The notes: generated by a model from the sequence alone, not told the origin. 64,000 bases of DNA from Strobilurus pachycystidiatus (GCA_019915135.1 JAHLMK010000003.1:2418001-2482000), one strand, 5' to 3'. Counted from the stretch's first letter, positions 9,901 to 19,039 are shown. Translations and numbers: made by a program.

Positions 9901-12900
9901 ACTGCCGAGGTAAACGTCAGCAGAGCCGAAACCAGCAACGCGTTAGCAAAGGTCAGAGGTTCAGGACCGGGATCCGAGACTGAATCAGAATTGACGAAGA
10001 CTCGAACATACCAAAGACTAATGGCATTCAGTATTTTTCTGACTGTCGTTGAAATTTTGAAAAGACTCACGCTCTCGGCGGCGAAGCGCTTCAAGATGGG
10101 GACGGACGGGCAAGCAAGAATGAATAAAGGAACGACGAAAGAAACGAGAAAGACCGCTGCCTTCATCACTCAGAATCCAGTCACGCGCATACGAAACACG
10201 GGCATGGCCGAGCCGCAACTGGCTCGCCGAGCCAACGCCCACCATCATCAGTTATGCGAGCACCCGGACAATACCATTCTAACCAACGAACATCCGTCCT
10301 CTGCAGTGGTTCTTCCCGCCGCTGTAATTGACAAAAATCCCAAACCTTTCGTTTTTCCCCAATATCCGATTGAAGGGCCCACGTTTGGACCCGAACGCAC
10401 CCCCGACAGCCATGCCTACCACCTAGCCGAAGTACACCAAACCCTCGAGCGTTCTACCCAAGCACGTTTCTGCCATTTGACGCGCGGCGTGTACCAGGAA
10501 CCGCCCTTCCAGCCCTTAGAACTCCCTTCCAGCTATCAACCCATCCAAATCTACGGGGACAGCTCTATCCATTTTCCTCCGGAACGCGTCTATGACAGGA
10601 CTTATGAGTCAGGCCTCATTCTGGGTGGCTCTCTAGTACGAGGAGCCTGCCCGCCCTTCATAGGCTACATCTACTACCGACTCAGTTATGGGCCAGTTTT
10701 TCACAATGAACGCGCAGCCATGGAAGCACGATATGACGAAGGCATGAAGGAGGCGGGAGAATGGGTTCAAAGAGTCAAAGCTTACGTGCCTAAGACTATG
10801 GACACTCGAGGTAAGCCTGGCAAACCCGATAAGCATGTGAAGTACGCTAAAAACTTCTCAGGCAGTTTGCAAGGTCTTTACGAATCCTGCACGTCGCAAC
10901 CTGGCGATCCCGTACCCGTACCTCCGGAAGTGGTCGAATTGGAGAACGGAATCCAGTACGCTACCAAAGGCTCAACCTACCCATACACATCCTTGAACGA
11001 ATCATCGCCCCTCACCACCGACGACTTGCACCAAATACGTATCGTCACCATGAAAGTGCAGTCAGCCTACGCACGAGGAGATATAGAATCCGCCAACAAC
11101 GAAGTCGTAGAAAAAGCGACATATCCTTGCTTTCATTCGTTCGAAGCCCGAGGCATGGGCGCTGTCTTCCCTGCATACAAAGGCGATCATGAGGACGTGG
11201 TATCCGGCGTAATCTACGGGGCTCAGCTTCGCTGCGCAGGAGGACAGATAAAGACCGCGCTGGTATTCTGGACGATGATCCCACTCCTTCCAAGCCTACG
11301 TCCCGCCATGTGGGACTTAGATTGGGAACCAGGGTCCATTGTCACGGACAACGAACCCCACACAATTCCTACTCGTGATTTACAAGCCAACTCCGATTCT
11401 GACACCGACGAGGAGGAGGACCTCACCGACACTTCATCTGATGAAGACGGTATGTCGTATTGCACAAGCCCAACGATTGAGACTCATTCATTACCAGACG
11501 ATGAGCGCCGCAAATACCGAAGAAGGAAACGACAAGGCAAACTTCCATCCAAACCTTTCGAACCACCTTCCACAGCTGCCGCATATGACGCATTCAAAGT
11601 CGTACCCAAAGGAAAAGTAGCTGAAATCATCTGGCTTGTACGCAGCGAAGTTCTTAGATGGGGAGAACCCGGTCTTAGGAATCACGCCCGAAGCCTATCG
11701 GCGGTAGGGTGGTACAGAATTTATTCCAAGCTGGCCGTACGCATGCCCCAACAGAGGAGGATGGAAGAAACACTGCGAGGCGTCGTCCTTCTCGATGCGC
11801 AAATCCATGCCCCGGACAGAGAAAATCACACCTCGCATGCCTTCTGCTACCAAATTGATGCATCCACCTACAGTACGCTGGCAGCGGACTTGATGAATTT
11901 AGGATTTCATGTCGCGTCCAAACCACGGTCCACCTCCGGACAAGCCGCTCCCGACTGTAGAACCCAGTTTACACCCGCCCCATCACGACGACCAGACTCT
12001 GTCGTTGAGCCACCAGCGCCTAATCTTGCCACTATACAGGATATCCTGACGGGCTTTTGTGGACACCTTCGAGCGCAGGAACGATTAACTACGGAGGAAC
12101 GTGCGCGTCTTCGCGGCCCTTTTGAACTCGTATCCATCCATGGACGGGTATGGATTTCTCTGGAAGCCGTCCGCCTGAGCAATAACGTCGTCCTGCGATC
12201 CGGGGTGCTGCTAGACGCAGTACTCAAAGCGGGAAGCGGACCAGAGCTCATCGGTCCTGCCCTTATTGTCATTGTGTACGGTGGGGAACCAAGTCAAGAA
12301 GAGGTCCACGAAAAGGGGCTGCTAGTGCCTACGGAAGACCGAGGAGAAGAACGTTTCGTCAAGGAAACAATCGGGGACGTTGGAAATTTTGTTCGACCTG
12401 CAACAGGAAGCAAGTTTTGGGTTTCAGAGGACGCCTACCCCTCCTTGCTAGCGGGAACATTAGATGAAGACGGGGCACCCCGTTTTACCTCCTCCGATCC
12501 CACAGCCAGTGACTACCGAGGCGTAACTTTCGAAAGAGGGCATGTGTATGCGTCCAGTACACACTACCCACGAACGCCACAATATTTCCGTCCCCTTCCA
12601 TGGTACCTGAACCTCTTCTACCTCGCCAAGCCTCCTACCGATCGAACGTCCATGAAGATACACAGGAACGCCACCTTTGATACGAAGCAAAACATTTACA
12701 TGCCGCCTTCGCTGCGAAAGCCAGGAATCATATCGCCGGATTATACAGTCATTGACCCACTACGTGAGCCTGAAAAGTGCATGACACAAACCCTTACTAA
12801 ACCTGTCTTAGAACGGGTCCTCAATCCGCCCAACAGCACACAGTGGGCCGCGATTTGCGCCTCGTTGATGGCTGGACATCCATCACCAGTCCAGCACCTT

Positions 12901-14739
12901 CAACCGGACTACAAGGAGCACGACTTACTTTGCATTTGGGCTATGGTGTGCGAAGCGCTGCAGCGATACCGCCATATCGAGGACAACATATTACTAAACT
13001 CGGTCATGCCCACTACTCGATTTGACCCCTTACTCATGCACGCCATGCGCGCCACAAGCAAAACCACCATTTCACTTCCCCCGCTGCAGCTTGGTCATCT
13101 TTGCATCCAGCAACTGGTCATGCCCAACGTAGACCAATACCAGTACAACGAACAAGGAACCGAACGCGCCGTCACCGGGACCATGCACCTGTGGTTGATT
13201 AACGAGGAAACGTTACCCGGGTATTCGGACAGACGACATCTTAATCCCACGTTCCAGGTGGAATATCCGTACGACAAGTACAATCGATACTGGGAGGAGA
13301 TGAAGGGGGTCGACGAAGATGGAATGACGCAGGGAGAACACGTCGAGTTCAAGACCTTGGCCAATGCCGATGCTGATAAGTACCTAGAGCTACAGAACCA
13401 GCACCTGGCAACGCATGGTCGGATTCCCGAGCCTCCGCCCGTACCACGCGTTCGAGGCGTAGACACACCGGCGACTATCTTTGATGCACCCCGCCGACAA
13501 CCACAAGCTCCGGGTATCCCGGTCATTCCGCGACTGCTCCCAGCATTTTCCACCAGTTTTCTGGACGCTGTTCGAGAAGTCGCTCTTCAAACAGAAAGAC
13601 TCGCCAGCACTTTCACGAGGGACAACCGCCCTGTAGATCCCAACATGGCGCGGCGTTATGATTTTGATAGCGACTACACGTTTAAACTCCCACATCGAAT
13701 GCTCGGTGCGACTCGAGTCGAAATGGGAGCAATCGTTAAAGGCGTACTTGTCCAAGACGGGGAACCGTATCTAACGGACGTCCATGGATTCTATACATTC
13801 ATCCCGACTACAGACGACGATACTCCCGACGATCCAAATGAACAGGATGCCGAGGCAGAGGATGACGATTCCGAACCTTTTCCCTGCAACAATAACAGCC
13901 CTTCGATAGAGGACCCGGAAGGATTGCCAGAATTGGACACAGGTAGCAGTGAAATCACTATTTTCAAAGACACGTCGTTAACACTCTTCATATCAGCCAC
14001 CGACATGTCTATCACCAACAATCCTACCTCAATAGTGCATACCGTACTATTCGGTACAGGCGTTAGCATTGTCTCCAATGCGTACGCTATAACCGACGTT
14101 CCCTACCACAAAGGCCGCATGGCAAACGCAGAGGTTCAGCTGGGGCAAGCATCCACGAGTACAGGTGATTATGCGTCAAAGCAATCAAAAAGAGAACGCA
14201 TCACTCATTCATATTATCCAGTGGTGGGACATGAATCCATCACCATCCACAGCCGCGATCGAGTCATTCCCCGTTCAGACTTGCTACGACGTGAAGCCCT
14301 AGGGCATCATATTCTGGCCGAGGTCTCTCAGAACATCAAACGGAAGCCTCCATCCCCAATTGCTCAGCCGGCGCCAAAACGCCTACATGCGGCACCCACG
14401 AGCGAGTCTTTGCAAATGGACATCGAACTTGAATACCCTGTCGAGAAATCAAACGGGGAGGAAGGGGTAGAGAGCGAGATGGAATACGAAGAACCGGCGG
14501 TGCCATTCCTGACGCGAAATACTACTCCCAGTGACTCGAGTTCTAGCCGTTGCTGCTCCCCCGCTTCGTCAGAAACATTTTCCATCTACTCTCAGGACTT
14601 GGACTTATCAACCATGGAGAGCATCATACCAAGCAGCATTGTCCTTGCAGCATCGATACCGTACCCGTCCCTTGACCATCGGAGCTATGCTCTTCCTACC
14701 AGGAACAGCGAGAGCGATGGAAGCAATTACACCCGATAA
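6901..14739 (+). CDS. Giant Gag-retropepsin polyprotein with a large unknown C-terminal region (about 2612 aa)
   Basis: The first ATG in the frame is at 6901 (an upstream TTG at 6883 is also in frame). In order: a Ser/Pro-rich N-terminus; a capsid-like Gag segment (about aa 95-280; KTFKGQPRDLKPFFKRLERL, HGIHKRLRRDIEKIH); acidic and basic low-complexity stretches; and a CCHC zinc knuckle CYGCNDPNHTIRDC near aa 469. Next is an aspartic protease with the catalytic DTGS near aa 817, closing with LLLGRPWQRGN. The remaining roughly 1600 aa have no YxDD box, RNase H or integrase signature. They contain folded-looking stretches (ALVFWTMIPLLPSLRPAMWD, YSTLAADLMNLGFHVA), acidic spacers and a basic patch (RRKYRRRKRQGK). 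Base composition shifts from A-rich in the Gag-protease half to more GC-rich after about 10 kb, hinting at a fusion. There are no introns and no frameshifts. Confidence 0.9.
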   Translation: MQQSTSDFPSAVESPESSVATSPEERYQPPIDPAELQEQISALNNLHSAFYSTQPQSNSRHTSSSSESSLSVTNSHSPAANMALPLRTPADIPMGNTRDAIKTFKGQPRDLKPFFKRLERLFQRYAVNTNREKVETMIEYMAPKVVKFLEGCSHYRTPNYNLLKDDILEFYDVDKINNYYQPKHLKKLTSSWRHRTVHRLDQWKKYRREFVTIAGWLQGQGKLTDEDYNAYFWHGIHKRLRRDIEKIHISRDPAADLSQAFAHETVNQIARTILERNRFEYNLADTDSDTDSDSLETATESEEDNSDSDSDVSSREKRHKSKRRLQLALKEKKRINLQANSSENKKTEVVKEPEELDDIIHRLGKLSIDDPQYAIHYSSLYYQALQLNPEAARILAMPPTTPSMTRPQGTSGYYMPKIQPGYRPAPNQNTAQYAPQYTSPSNNVQYTPQSAPQITPQRAPQPMARNTTCYGCNDPNHTIRDCPIIREMITKNQVAQKPDGRVVMADGGPIMRYSNENMAQAALRQIASQNSQQQSSTISFIEEIPTSHYGTNYIELASSDSNESQIFLGTDNAASTTQEKTEIEISSEEEEYPSYWVSNKGNTYTADRPKRAITRSARARAMEDQFKPPSTSTSQKAKQKESSKPMTLKKDNPTQKPVIIPNPNQFPEPIPIDVRLPIRMEHKESATMDIDSKPTAKTPESASAIKERKPEEPPKKIKGPKRESEVSKMTDKTDLLKIILNTDITLKMFELLGTSQDISEALAELLKKKNPRTESAIHDNLDTEIPVLLQVEEVYDRGVLITIPLSANGVSVNAIVDTGSQLNIIKRSAAENLGLLIDDSVVTTMRDASGNNTQMRGFIREAELSQGSGQVKTKANLFVGLETFPFELLLGRPWQRGNLICIDERSEGTYLLYKDSQDPTGNRRHVFRALGVPKPSEYRLMRVHTEEEVTNGFHDLAEGTYAIYAPSGIGHESESDGESVRMTTSESDGRLRMYTDKPPETAEVNVSRAETSNALAKVRGSGPGSETESELTKTRTYQRLMAFSIFLTVVEILKRLTLSAAKRFKMGTDGQARMNKGTTKETRKTAAFITQNPVTRIRNTGMAEPQLARRANAHHHQLCEHPDNTILTNEHPSSAVVLPAAVIDKNPKPFVFPQYPIEGPTFGPERTPDSHAYHLAEVHQTLERSTQARFCHLTRGVYQEPPFQPLELPSSYQPIQIYGDSSIHFPPERVYDRTYESGLILGGSLVRGACPPFIGYIYYRLSYGPVFHNERAAMEARYDEGMKEAGEWVQRVKAYVPKTMDTRGKPGKPDKHVKYAKNFSGSLQGLYESCTSQPGDPVPVPPEVVELENGIQYATKGSTYPYTSLNESSPLTTDDLHQIRIVTMKVQSAYARGDIESANNEVVEKATYPCFHSFEARGMGAVFPAYKGDHEDVVSGVIYGAQLRCAGGQIKTALVFWTMIPLLPSLRPAMWDLDWEPGSIVTDNEPHTIPTRDLQANSDSDTDEEEDLTDTSSDEDGMSYCTSPTIETHSLPDDERRKYRRRKRQGKLPSKPFEPPSTAAAYDAFKVVPKGKVAEIIWLVRSEVLRWGEPGLRNHARSLSAVGWYRIYSKLAVRMPQQRRMEETLRGVVLLDAQIHAPDRENHTSHAFCYQIDASTYSTLAADLMNLGFHVASKPRSTSGQAAPDCRTQFTPAPSRRPDSVVEPPAPNLATIQDILTGFCGHLRAQERLTTEERARLRGPFELVSIHGRVWISLEAVRLSNNVVLRSGVLLDAVLKAGSGPELIGPALIVIVYGGEPSQEEVHEKGLLVPTEDRGEERFVKETIGDVGNFVRPATGSKFWVSEDAYPSLLAGTLDEDGAPRFTSSDPTASDYRGVTFERGHVYASSTHYPRTPQYFRPLPWYLNLFYLAKPPTDRTSMKIHRNATFDTKQNIYMPPSLRKPGIISPDYTVIDPLREPEKCMTQTLTKPVLERVLNPPNSTQWAAICASLMAGHPSPVQHLQPDYKEHDLLCIWAMVCEALQRYRHIEDNILLNSVMPTTRFDPLLMHAMRATSKTTISLPPLQLGHLCIQQLVMPNVDQYQYNEQGTERAVTGTMHLWLINEETLPGYSDRRHLNPTFQVEYPYDKYNRYWEEMKGVDEDGMTQGEHVEFKTLANADADKYLELQNQHLATHGRIPEPPPVPRVRGVDTPATIFDAPRRQPQAPGIPVIPRLLPAFSTSFLDAVREVALQTERLASTFTRDNRPVDPNMARRYDFDSDYTFKLPHRMLGATRVEMGAIVKGVLVQDGEPYLTDVHGFYTFIPTTDDDTPDDPNEQDAEAEDDDSEPFPCNNNSPSIEDPEGLPELDTGSSEITIFKDTSLTLFISATDMSITNNPTSIVHTVLFGTGVSIVSNAYAITDVPYHKGRMANAEVQLGQASTSTGDYASKQSKRERITHSYYPVVGHESITIHSRDRVIPRSDLLRREALGHHILAEVSQNIKRKPPSPIAQPAPKRLHAAPTSESLQMDIELEYPVEKSNGEEGVESEMEYEEPAVPFLTRNTTPSDSSSSRCCSPASSETFSIYSQDLDLSTMESIIPSSIVLAASIPYPSLDHRSYALPTRNSESDGSNYTR

Positions 14740-15108
14740 TTCAATTATTTGGCAAATTTATGTTCAGTAAGTATTTTGAAAAAGGCAAATTAGACATTCA
14801 TTGACAGTATTTTTTCATTGATCTATCACCTTCAATTGTGACATTGAATAGTATGTATTCAGTAATTTGCAAATTTGCCATGTCTGTGAACCCATATTTT
14901 GCAAATTAGGGATAATTTTTCTTTTTTCAGCTTCAGTTTTTCATATGATTTGACCCTTTCACAGTGCCTTTCATTCCAGCAATATAAATCCAGCCTGAAA
15001 TGCCTATGCAGCAAATGTTATTTTTTTAGACCATCTGATGGATATTTTGCAATTTGGGGATTTGAAGCATACGTACATCATCTGTTTTGGTAAATTCGTA
15101 GCCTAACA
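14740..15108. other. AT-rich 3' flank of the giant ORF; no LTR recognised
   Basis: This stretch has repeated GCAAATT / TTTGCAAATTTGCC motifs (about 14750, 14790, 14867, 14900) and long T runs. No polypurine tract or copy of the 5' LTR was seen. No gene was seen. Confidence 0.5.
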
Positions 15109-15195
15109 TGCCACCTTGGCCCAGTGGTCGGGCCTGAGAAATGCGTTTCCCAAGCTGAAGGGTCGTGCGTTCAATTCCTGCTGGGGCCATTTTTT
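15109..15195 (+). tRNA. tRNA-like Pol III unit (degenerate tRNA or SINE head)
   Basis: A perfect A-box match (TGGCCCAGTGG, 15117-15127) and a perfect B-box match (GTTCAATTC, 15169-15177) are 53 nt apart and followed by a T6 terminator at 15190. The D-arm pairs as GCCC with GGGC. However, the anticodon, T and acceptor stems pair poorly, so a functional tRNA is unlikely. It may be a tRNA pseudogene or the head of a SINE. Confidence 0.4.
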
Positions 15196-16273
15196 ATCAT
15201 CTTGCCCCCGGCGCCCGTCGTCTTGTCTCTCTAGGAGTAAATTTTTGAACAGCACAGGTCATCGTGCTCGATGATCAGCTACAGACAGGTAGGTCCAATC
15301 ATCCGAAGAGGACGATCGCATTTCTTCCTCCTACCACCATGCCCCTTCGTCTCCCCGGTCCCGGACCATGCCCGGACACGCTATCAACCTACCGCCTTTG
15401 ATACGGGACCCAGGTTGGCCCGCCAGACCTGCAGGGCGAATAAGATTACAATCCTTTCACTTATGATGTAGCCTTTGTAGGAAATTGGAATCGTGTTTGG
15501 TCAACAGCTGCAGGTGTGTCATTTCCCGTCTAGACTACATGCAACTGTGGCCCTCGACTTCCCAAAAGTATTTGAAACCCAAAATTCCCATGCTAGCGCC
15601 TCTACTCGATGCGATGGTGACGCGAAACGCCCGTGAGCGCCCGCTTGACTGCGGCGGAAGGGAAGCCCTTGCATTATTGAGGACTGATAATGTCTCGCCC
15701 GCTGAAGACTCTTCAGGTTAAGAAATTGGCGCGCTCTGTCTGCGCGACGCGCCCACTCAATTATCATGCCTGACAACCCGACCTACAACCTTCTTTGGCA
15801 GCAAGCCCAGATTGCCTTGGACAAGAACTATACCTCGAGGCCCGACTTTGTAGACGGCCATACGTGGAGCAAATCTCACATTGCGAGGAGCGCCGATGTC
15901 GCCTCTGCCACTAACGAGGTGCCGGCCGCAATCCTGTCAATCGTTGTAAGGGTGGTGTTCGTACCCAGGACGTCGAAGGACGCTGGCGGAAACCCGATAA
16001 GTGATCGGTTTCCGATTAGATTAGATCAGTCTTTTTCTTATCCTCTTACCGTCATCTTGTACGCTGTGTCGTCGTTTCTTCGAATAGAACGAGGTCTTAT
16101 GCAGCTCGGGTGATCTTAGAGGACGAGGTTTTACACTTTTTTGCATATCTCTGGCCTGCAACACGGCCCTATTCGCTGAAATACCGCGACAGTGCAACGA
16201 CTCGCAGCTGCAACACGCTGCTATTCCCTTCCCGCTGGTTGAAATAGACCGGCACTTTCCTCACGACTGCAAC
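15196..16273. other. Gene-poor stretch; weak ORF at 15766-16113
   Basis: The only notable frame is a 115-codon plus-strand ORF starting MPDNPTYNLLWQQAQ at 15766. It has no recognised domain and no splice support. Around 16140-16275 several GCTGCAAC / GACTGCAAC words recur, related to the cluster at 17.8-18.2 kb. Confidence 0.35.
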
Positions 16274-16894
16274 ATGTCGTCCGCCATCCGCACGCCTTAC
16301 ATCCACATCCCTGATTGTGATCGTGGATGTAACAACATTGGCTCGCCGCCCGGTACCCCTATCCCTCGTCAGCCTCGACGACGCGCTCCTGCACGCTGCA
16401 ATATGCCCGAGGAACATTGGCAGGCAGGCAATCACTCCCTTTCCTCCACACCTGGCCCTGCATTTATGGGAACGAGTCGCCCGACGCTGGAAGAACGCGA
16501 ATCGGATCTACCCTCTTCCCCCAATGCTGTTCCATCCACCAAGTCCAAGTTCCTTGACCTCGAGGAATTTGGCATTTCCCATATCTTCATCAAAGACCGG
16601 TTCTCCAGTCGTCTCGCACCATTCGAGCTCTCGGAACCGATGCCTTCTACGGTCAGACACGTCAGATACACCAAGCCGATGTTTGAACTGGCAGTTCTTG
16701 GTGACATCGACATCGGAAACATCTACCTCTTGCCCCGGCACTGTCCTTGTCACAGTTGCGACAGTTTTTCTGAAAGTGCCTCCACTTCGTCCGAAGCACA
16801 GACAGAGACAATTACATCAGGGAACTGCCTCGTTGACACACGCTTCGTGCATGATAGTCGTGACAGCCTCAGAGCTGGAACGACACTGGTGTGA
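16274..16894 (+). CDS. Hypothetical protein, 206 aa (weak)
   Basis: An intronless ORF starting MSSAIRTPYIHIPDCDRGCN. It contains a mildly acidic middle part (KFLDLEEFGISHIFIKDRFS) and CPCHSCDSF near the end. I do not recognise it. A second long frame (16317-16916) overlaps it, which lowers confidence that either is coding. Its 3' end abuts the UTP10-like fragment on the other strand. Confidence 0.25.
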   Translation: MSSAIRTPYIHIPDCDRGCNNIGSPPGTPIPRQPRRRAPARCNMPEEHWQAGNHSLSSTPGPAFMGTSRPTLEERESDLPSSPNAVPSTKSKFLDLEEFGISHIFIKDRFSSRLAPFELSEPMPSTVRHVRYTKPMFELAVLGDIDIGNIYLLPRHCPCHSCDSFSESASTSSEAQTETITSGNCLVDTRFVHDSRDSLRAGTTLV

Positions 16895-17215
16895 GAGGGT
16901 GGCAAGGAGGATGTAGCTCCCCCAGAATAGCGTCCTTGGGTGCGTCCGAACGCTTGTGAAGCGGTAAGAGCAAGGCTGGAAGTAAATGAGCGACCGTACC
17001 ATCGTCAAGCTTTTTCGCCACGCAGTCATGGAGGGTTGCGGCATTGAATGCAAGAAGGCTACGATGGGTGTCACCGCTTTTGAAGGTATTGGGAGGTTGG
17101 CAGTGAACTGCGCCAGATCCGAGTTGTTGAGCATCTCTTTGACGAGCGCAAGACGAGGCGCGCTCTGCGCAGCCCTTTGAAAGGGTTGTGAAGGGTCCCA
17201 GATGGAAGTCGGTCT
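16840..17215 (-). pseudogene. UTP10/HEATR1-like gene fragment, frameshifted
   Basis: Minus-strand pieces in shifting frames read SIWDPSQPFQRAAQSAPRLA, VKEMLNNSDLAQF, FNAATLHDCVAKKLDDGTVA, LPALLLPLHKRSDAPKDAIL, then, after an extra G in a GGGGG run, SYILLATLSHQC and SSEAVTTIM. This looks like the HEAT-repeat region of the U3 snoRNP subunit Utp10 (small-subunit rRNA processing, nucleolus). At least two frame changes and loss of both ends make it a non-functional fragment. The family assignment rests on memory of the Utp10 sequence and should be searched. Confidence 0.5.
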
Positions 17216-17239
17216 GTATACCTGTTAGCTCACAGTATT

Positions 17240-17840
17240 GGAGATAGCCAGTGATATTCGCGGCATGAGAGCCGAGGTACTTGGTCGTGACTGAGGTGAG
17301 TGGGAAGATGACTTTCGATAGGCAGTCCTTCCTCCAAGAATCTTGTTGAAGTCCTTCCGCGTCTGCTAGCACAGCAGAAAACACCGGCTCCGCTCATCAT
17401 CCCTAGGCCGAAATGCACGCCCCACGTAGCGATGCTCCTTGCACTGGACACCCATGATGATAAGTACCATGTAACTGGCACCGAGAAGCGACCATGCGGT
17501 GTCCTTCGACGCAATCTAGACCTGGACAGCTCCGCTGTTGAACAAACGCTCAACGATCTTCTTGTCCTGCTTGTCCGTCGCCTCATGGAAGTAAGCAAGG
17601 TTTTGGGCAGCGTCTCCTTCAACCCTCATCTCGTAGGCGATCGATATAGGGCTCAATCACGGAAAGTTCGGTGTGCAGGAATCGGTCGGGATTGTCGTCT
17701 GCCGTACAGTGTGTATTGAGTCGTCCGCAGCGAGACGGCACTGTTTTTGGGATGGAACAAACATGACAAGTCTTTTTCGGCGCATGTTCGACGATGGAAA
17801 GGTAGGCAGGCTGACTTTGCAGCGACAATGCTGCAGCATC
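17240..17840 (-). pseudogene. BRR2 (U5 snRNP helicase) gene fragment with stops and frameshifts
   Basis: Minus-strand pieces match Brr2 in order: QPAYLSIVEHAPKK, PSQKQCRLAADD, HCTADDNPDRFL, EDAAQNL-type text (AYEMRVEGDAAQNLAYF), TDKQDKKIVERLFNSGAVQV followed by TAG, IASKDTAWSLLGASYMVLII, MGVQ, DDERSRCFLLC followed by TAG, QTRKDF, and EGLPIESHLPTHL in another frame. In Brr2 this spans part of the first RecA-like helicase cassette and its winged-helix region. Two in-frame stops and frameshifts show it is dead. It is only about 0.6 kb of a gene that is normally over 6 kb. It lies head to tail with the UTP10-like fragment on the same strand. Confidence 0.77.
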
Positions 17841-18260
17841 CCGCCATCTCGCATGACTTTTGTAATTCGCTGCAACGCATGGCGTTGCAGCGTTTTCTCA
17901 AGTATTTGTATTTCATACTATCTAATATACTCGATTTTGGTACACTACTGAAATGTGGCAGCGCGCTCCAACACCAATGATCCTCCATGCGAACCAAACC
18001 GGGCGCTGCAACGCGTTGCAGCGCCAAATGAGGCGACACCCGACCTCGCTACTGTAGTAAAGCAGCGTTGGAGCGCGCTCCTACACCGAGCTTGCCACTG
18101 TACGCTGCCACTGTACGCTGCCACGCGTGCCATCATCGCTGAATAGGCTTCGGCGCTGCAGCGCGGTCCCAGCTATGTATGATGCCACCGTTTGCTGACC
18201 CCTGCGCTGCAGCCTGGTTCCGGCGTTCGGGCTCGCTTCATGGCGCCGCGCCTAGCATGC
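17820..18260. repeat. Cluster of GCTGCAACGC / GCGTTGCAGC inverted words
   Basis: The words CGCTGCAACGC and GCGTTGCAGCG recur in both orientations. Examples are a near-perfect inverted repeat around 17870-17896, GGGCGCTGCAACGCGTTGCAGCGCC at about 18000-18025 and GCGCTGCAGCGC at about 18152, plus related AGCGCGCTCC words at 17965 and 18072. The cluster abuts the BRR2 fragment. It could be a foldback element or a recurrent protein-binding palindrome. Confidence 0.5.
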
Positions 18261-19030
18261 ACGCTGCGCGCCTCCGTCTCTCCGTATCATGTGCCCTCAT
18301 CCAGGCCACGCCCATCTGTCATAGTCCAATCAAGCACGTTCTGTCTTCCATTAGTCGTCTCTCCGAGTCGCCCTATAGCAGAGCGAAGGTTTTGAGCCAC
18401 TGATACTCACGAGTCTACCGACCTTGTGAGCTCATTGCAATGATAAGACGAATCGAATTACCTCATGTTCGATGTGACATTTCTCGGACGACGACTGCTC
18501 GTTACCGAACGCGAAGAGAGAGCATAACGAGACGAGAGGCGGAACGAGTGGATGATGGTAGCCAACAACGGAAACAGGTCGAACAATGCCACTGACTGGT
18601 CTTTGCATCTGATTATTTTATTACGAGTAAATTATCTAGAAATTATAATATTCTAGAAATTATAATAGTCTAGGGAACAATATAATTAATTGTTTCGTCA
18701 AGAAAATAGTGACCGGTCTATATCAGGACCGCCACACAAGAAACATCGAGCGCGTATCTGCTAGGTTCCTGATTCCGGCAATCCGCTCTCCCCGCTCTCG
18801 TTCCTCTCCAGGATCTGCGCATACTCGTCTGCGCTTGTCGCGACCCAGAGGTGGCCAAGTGCCGCCGTGTTCAAAGCCAAAGTCTGTGCCGCCTGAATTC
18901 AGCATAACGAACAAACTGTGGCGTAACACTTACCAATGCTTCCATAGTCTACACCTCTTCAATATACACCTCACGCGCAATGAACCAATGCCATAGATAG
19001 TCTGGAGGAGCGTCAAATAGAAGGAGGCAG
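18261..19030. other. No gene seen; short AT-rich direct repeat
   Basis: The words TAGAAATTATAAT and TCTAG occur twice in tandem near 18637-18672 within an otherwise mixed-composition spacer. No splice-supported coding exon was found. Several short ORFs appear random. Confidence 0.4.
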
Positions 19031-19039
19031 GGTTGCATG

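Larger units (their letters stand above)
6154..14739 (+). mobile_element. LTR-retroelement-like unit: 5' LTR plus Gag-protease giant ORF, no reverse transcriptase, no 3' LTR found
   Basis: The unit comprises a candidate 5' LTR (6154-6844), a candidate primer binding site just after it, and one ORF (6901-14739). Seen: the Gag and retropepsin domains of a Ty3/gypsy-like element are present. The rest of the ORF shows no RT, RNase H or integrase motif. No sequence matching the 5' LTR was spotted downstream of the stop codon, so the element is 3'-truncated, non-autonomous, or a domesticated Gag gene using an old LTR as promoter. The intact reading frame over 7.8 kb argues for recent activity or selection. 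Confidence 0.6.

Noticed and set aside
10450..14739. Reverse transcriptase or integrase domains in the giant ORF
   Set aside because: Read through for YxDD, the RT palm blocks, RNase H acids and the HHCC/DDE integrase pattern; none found.
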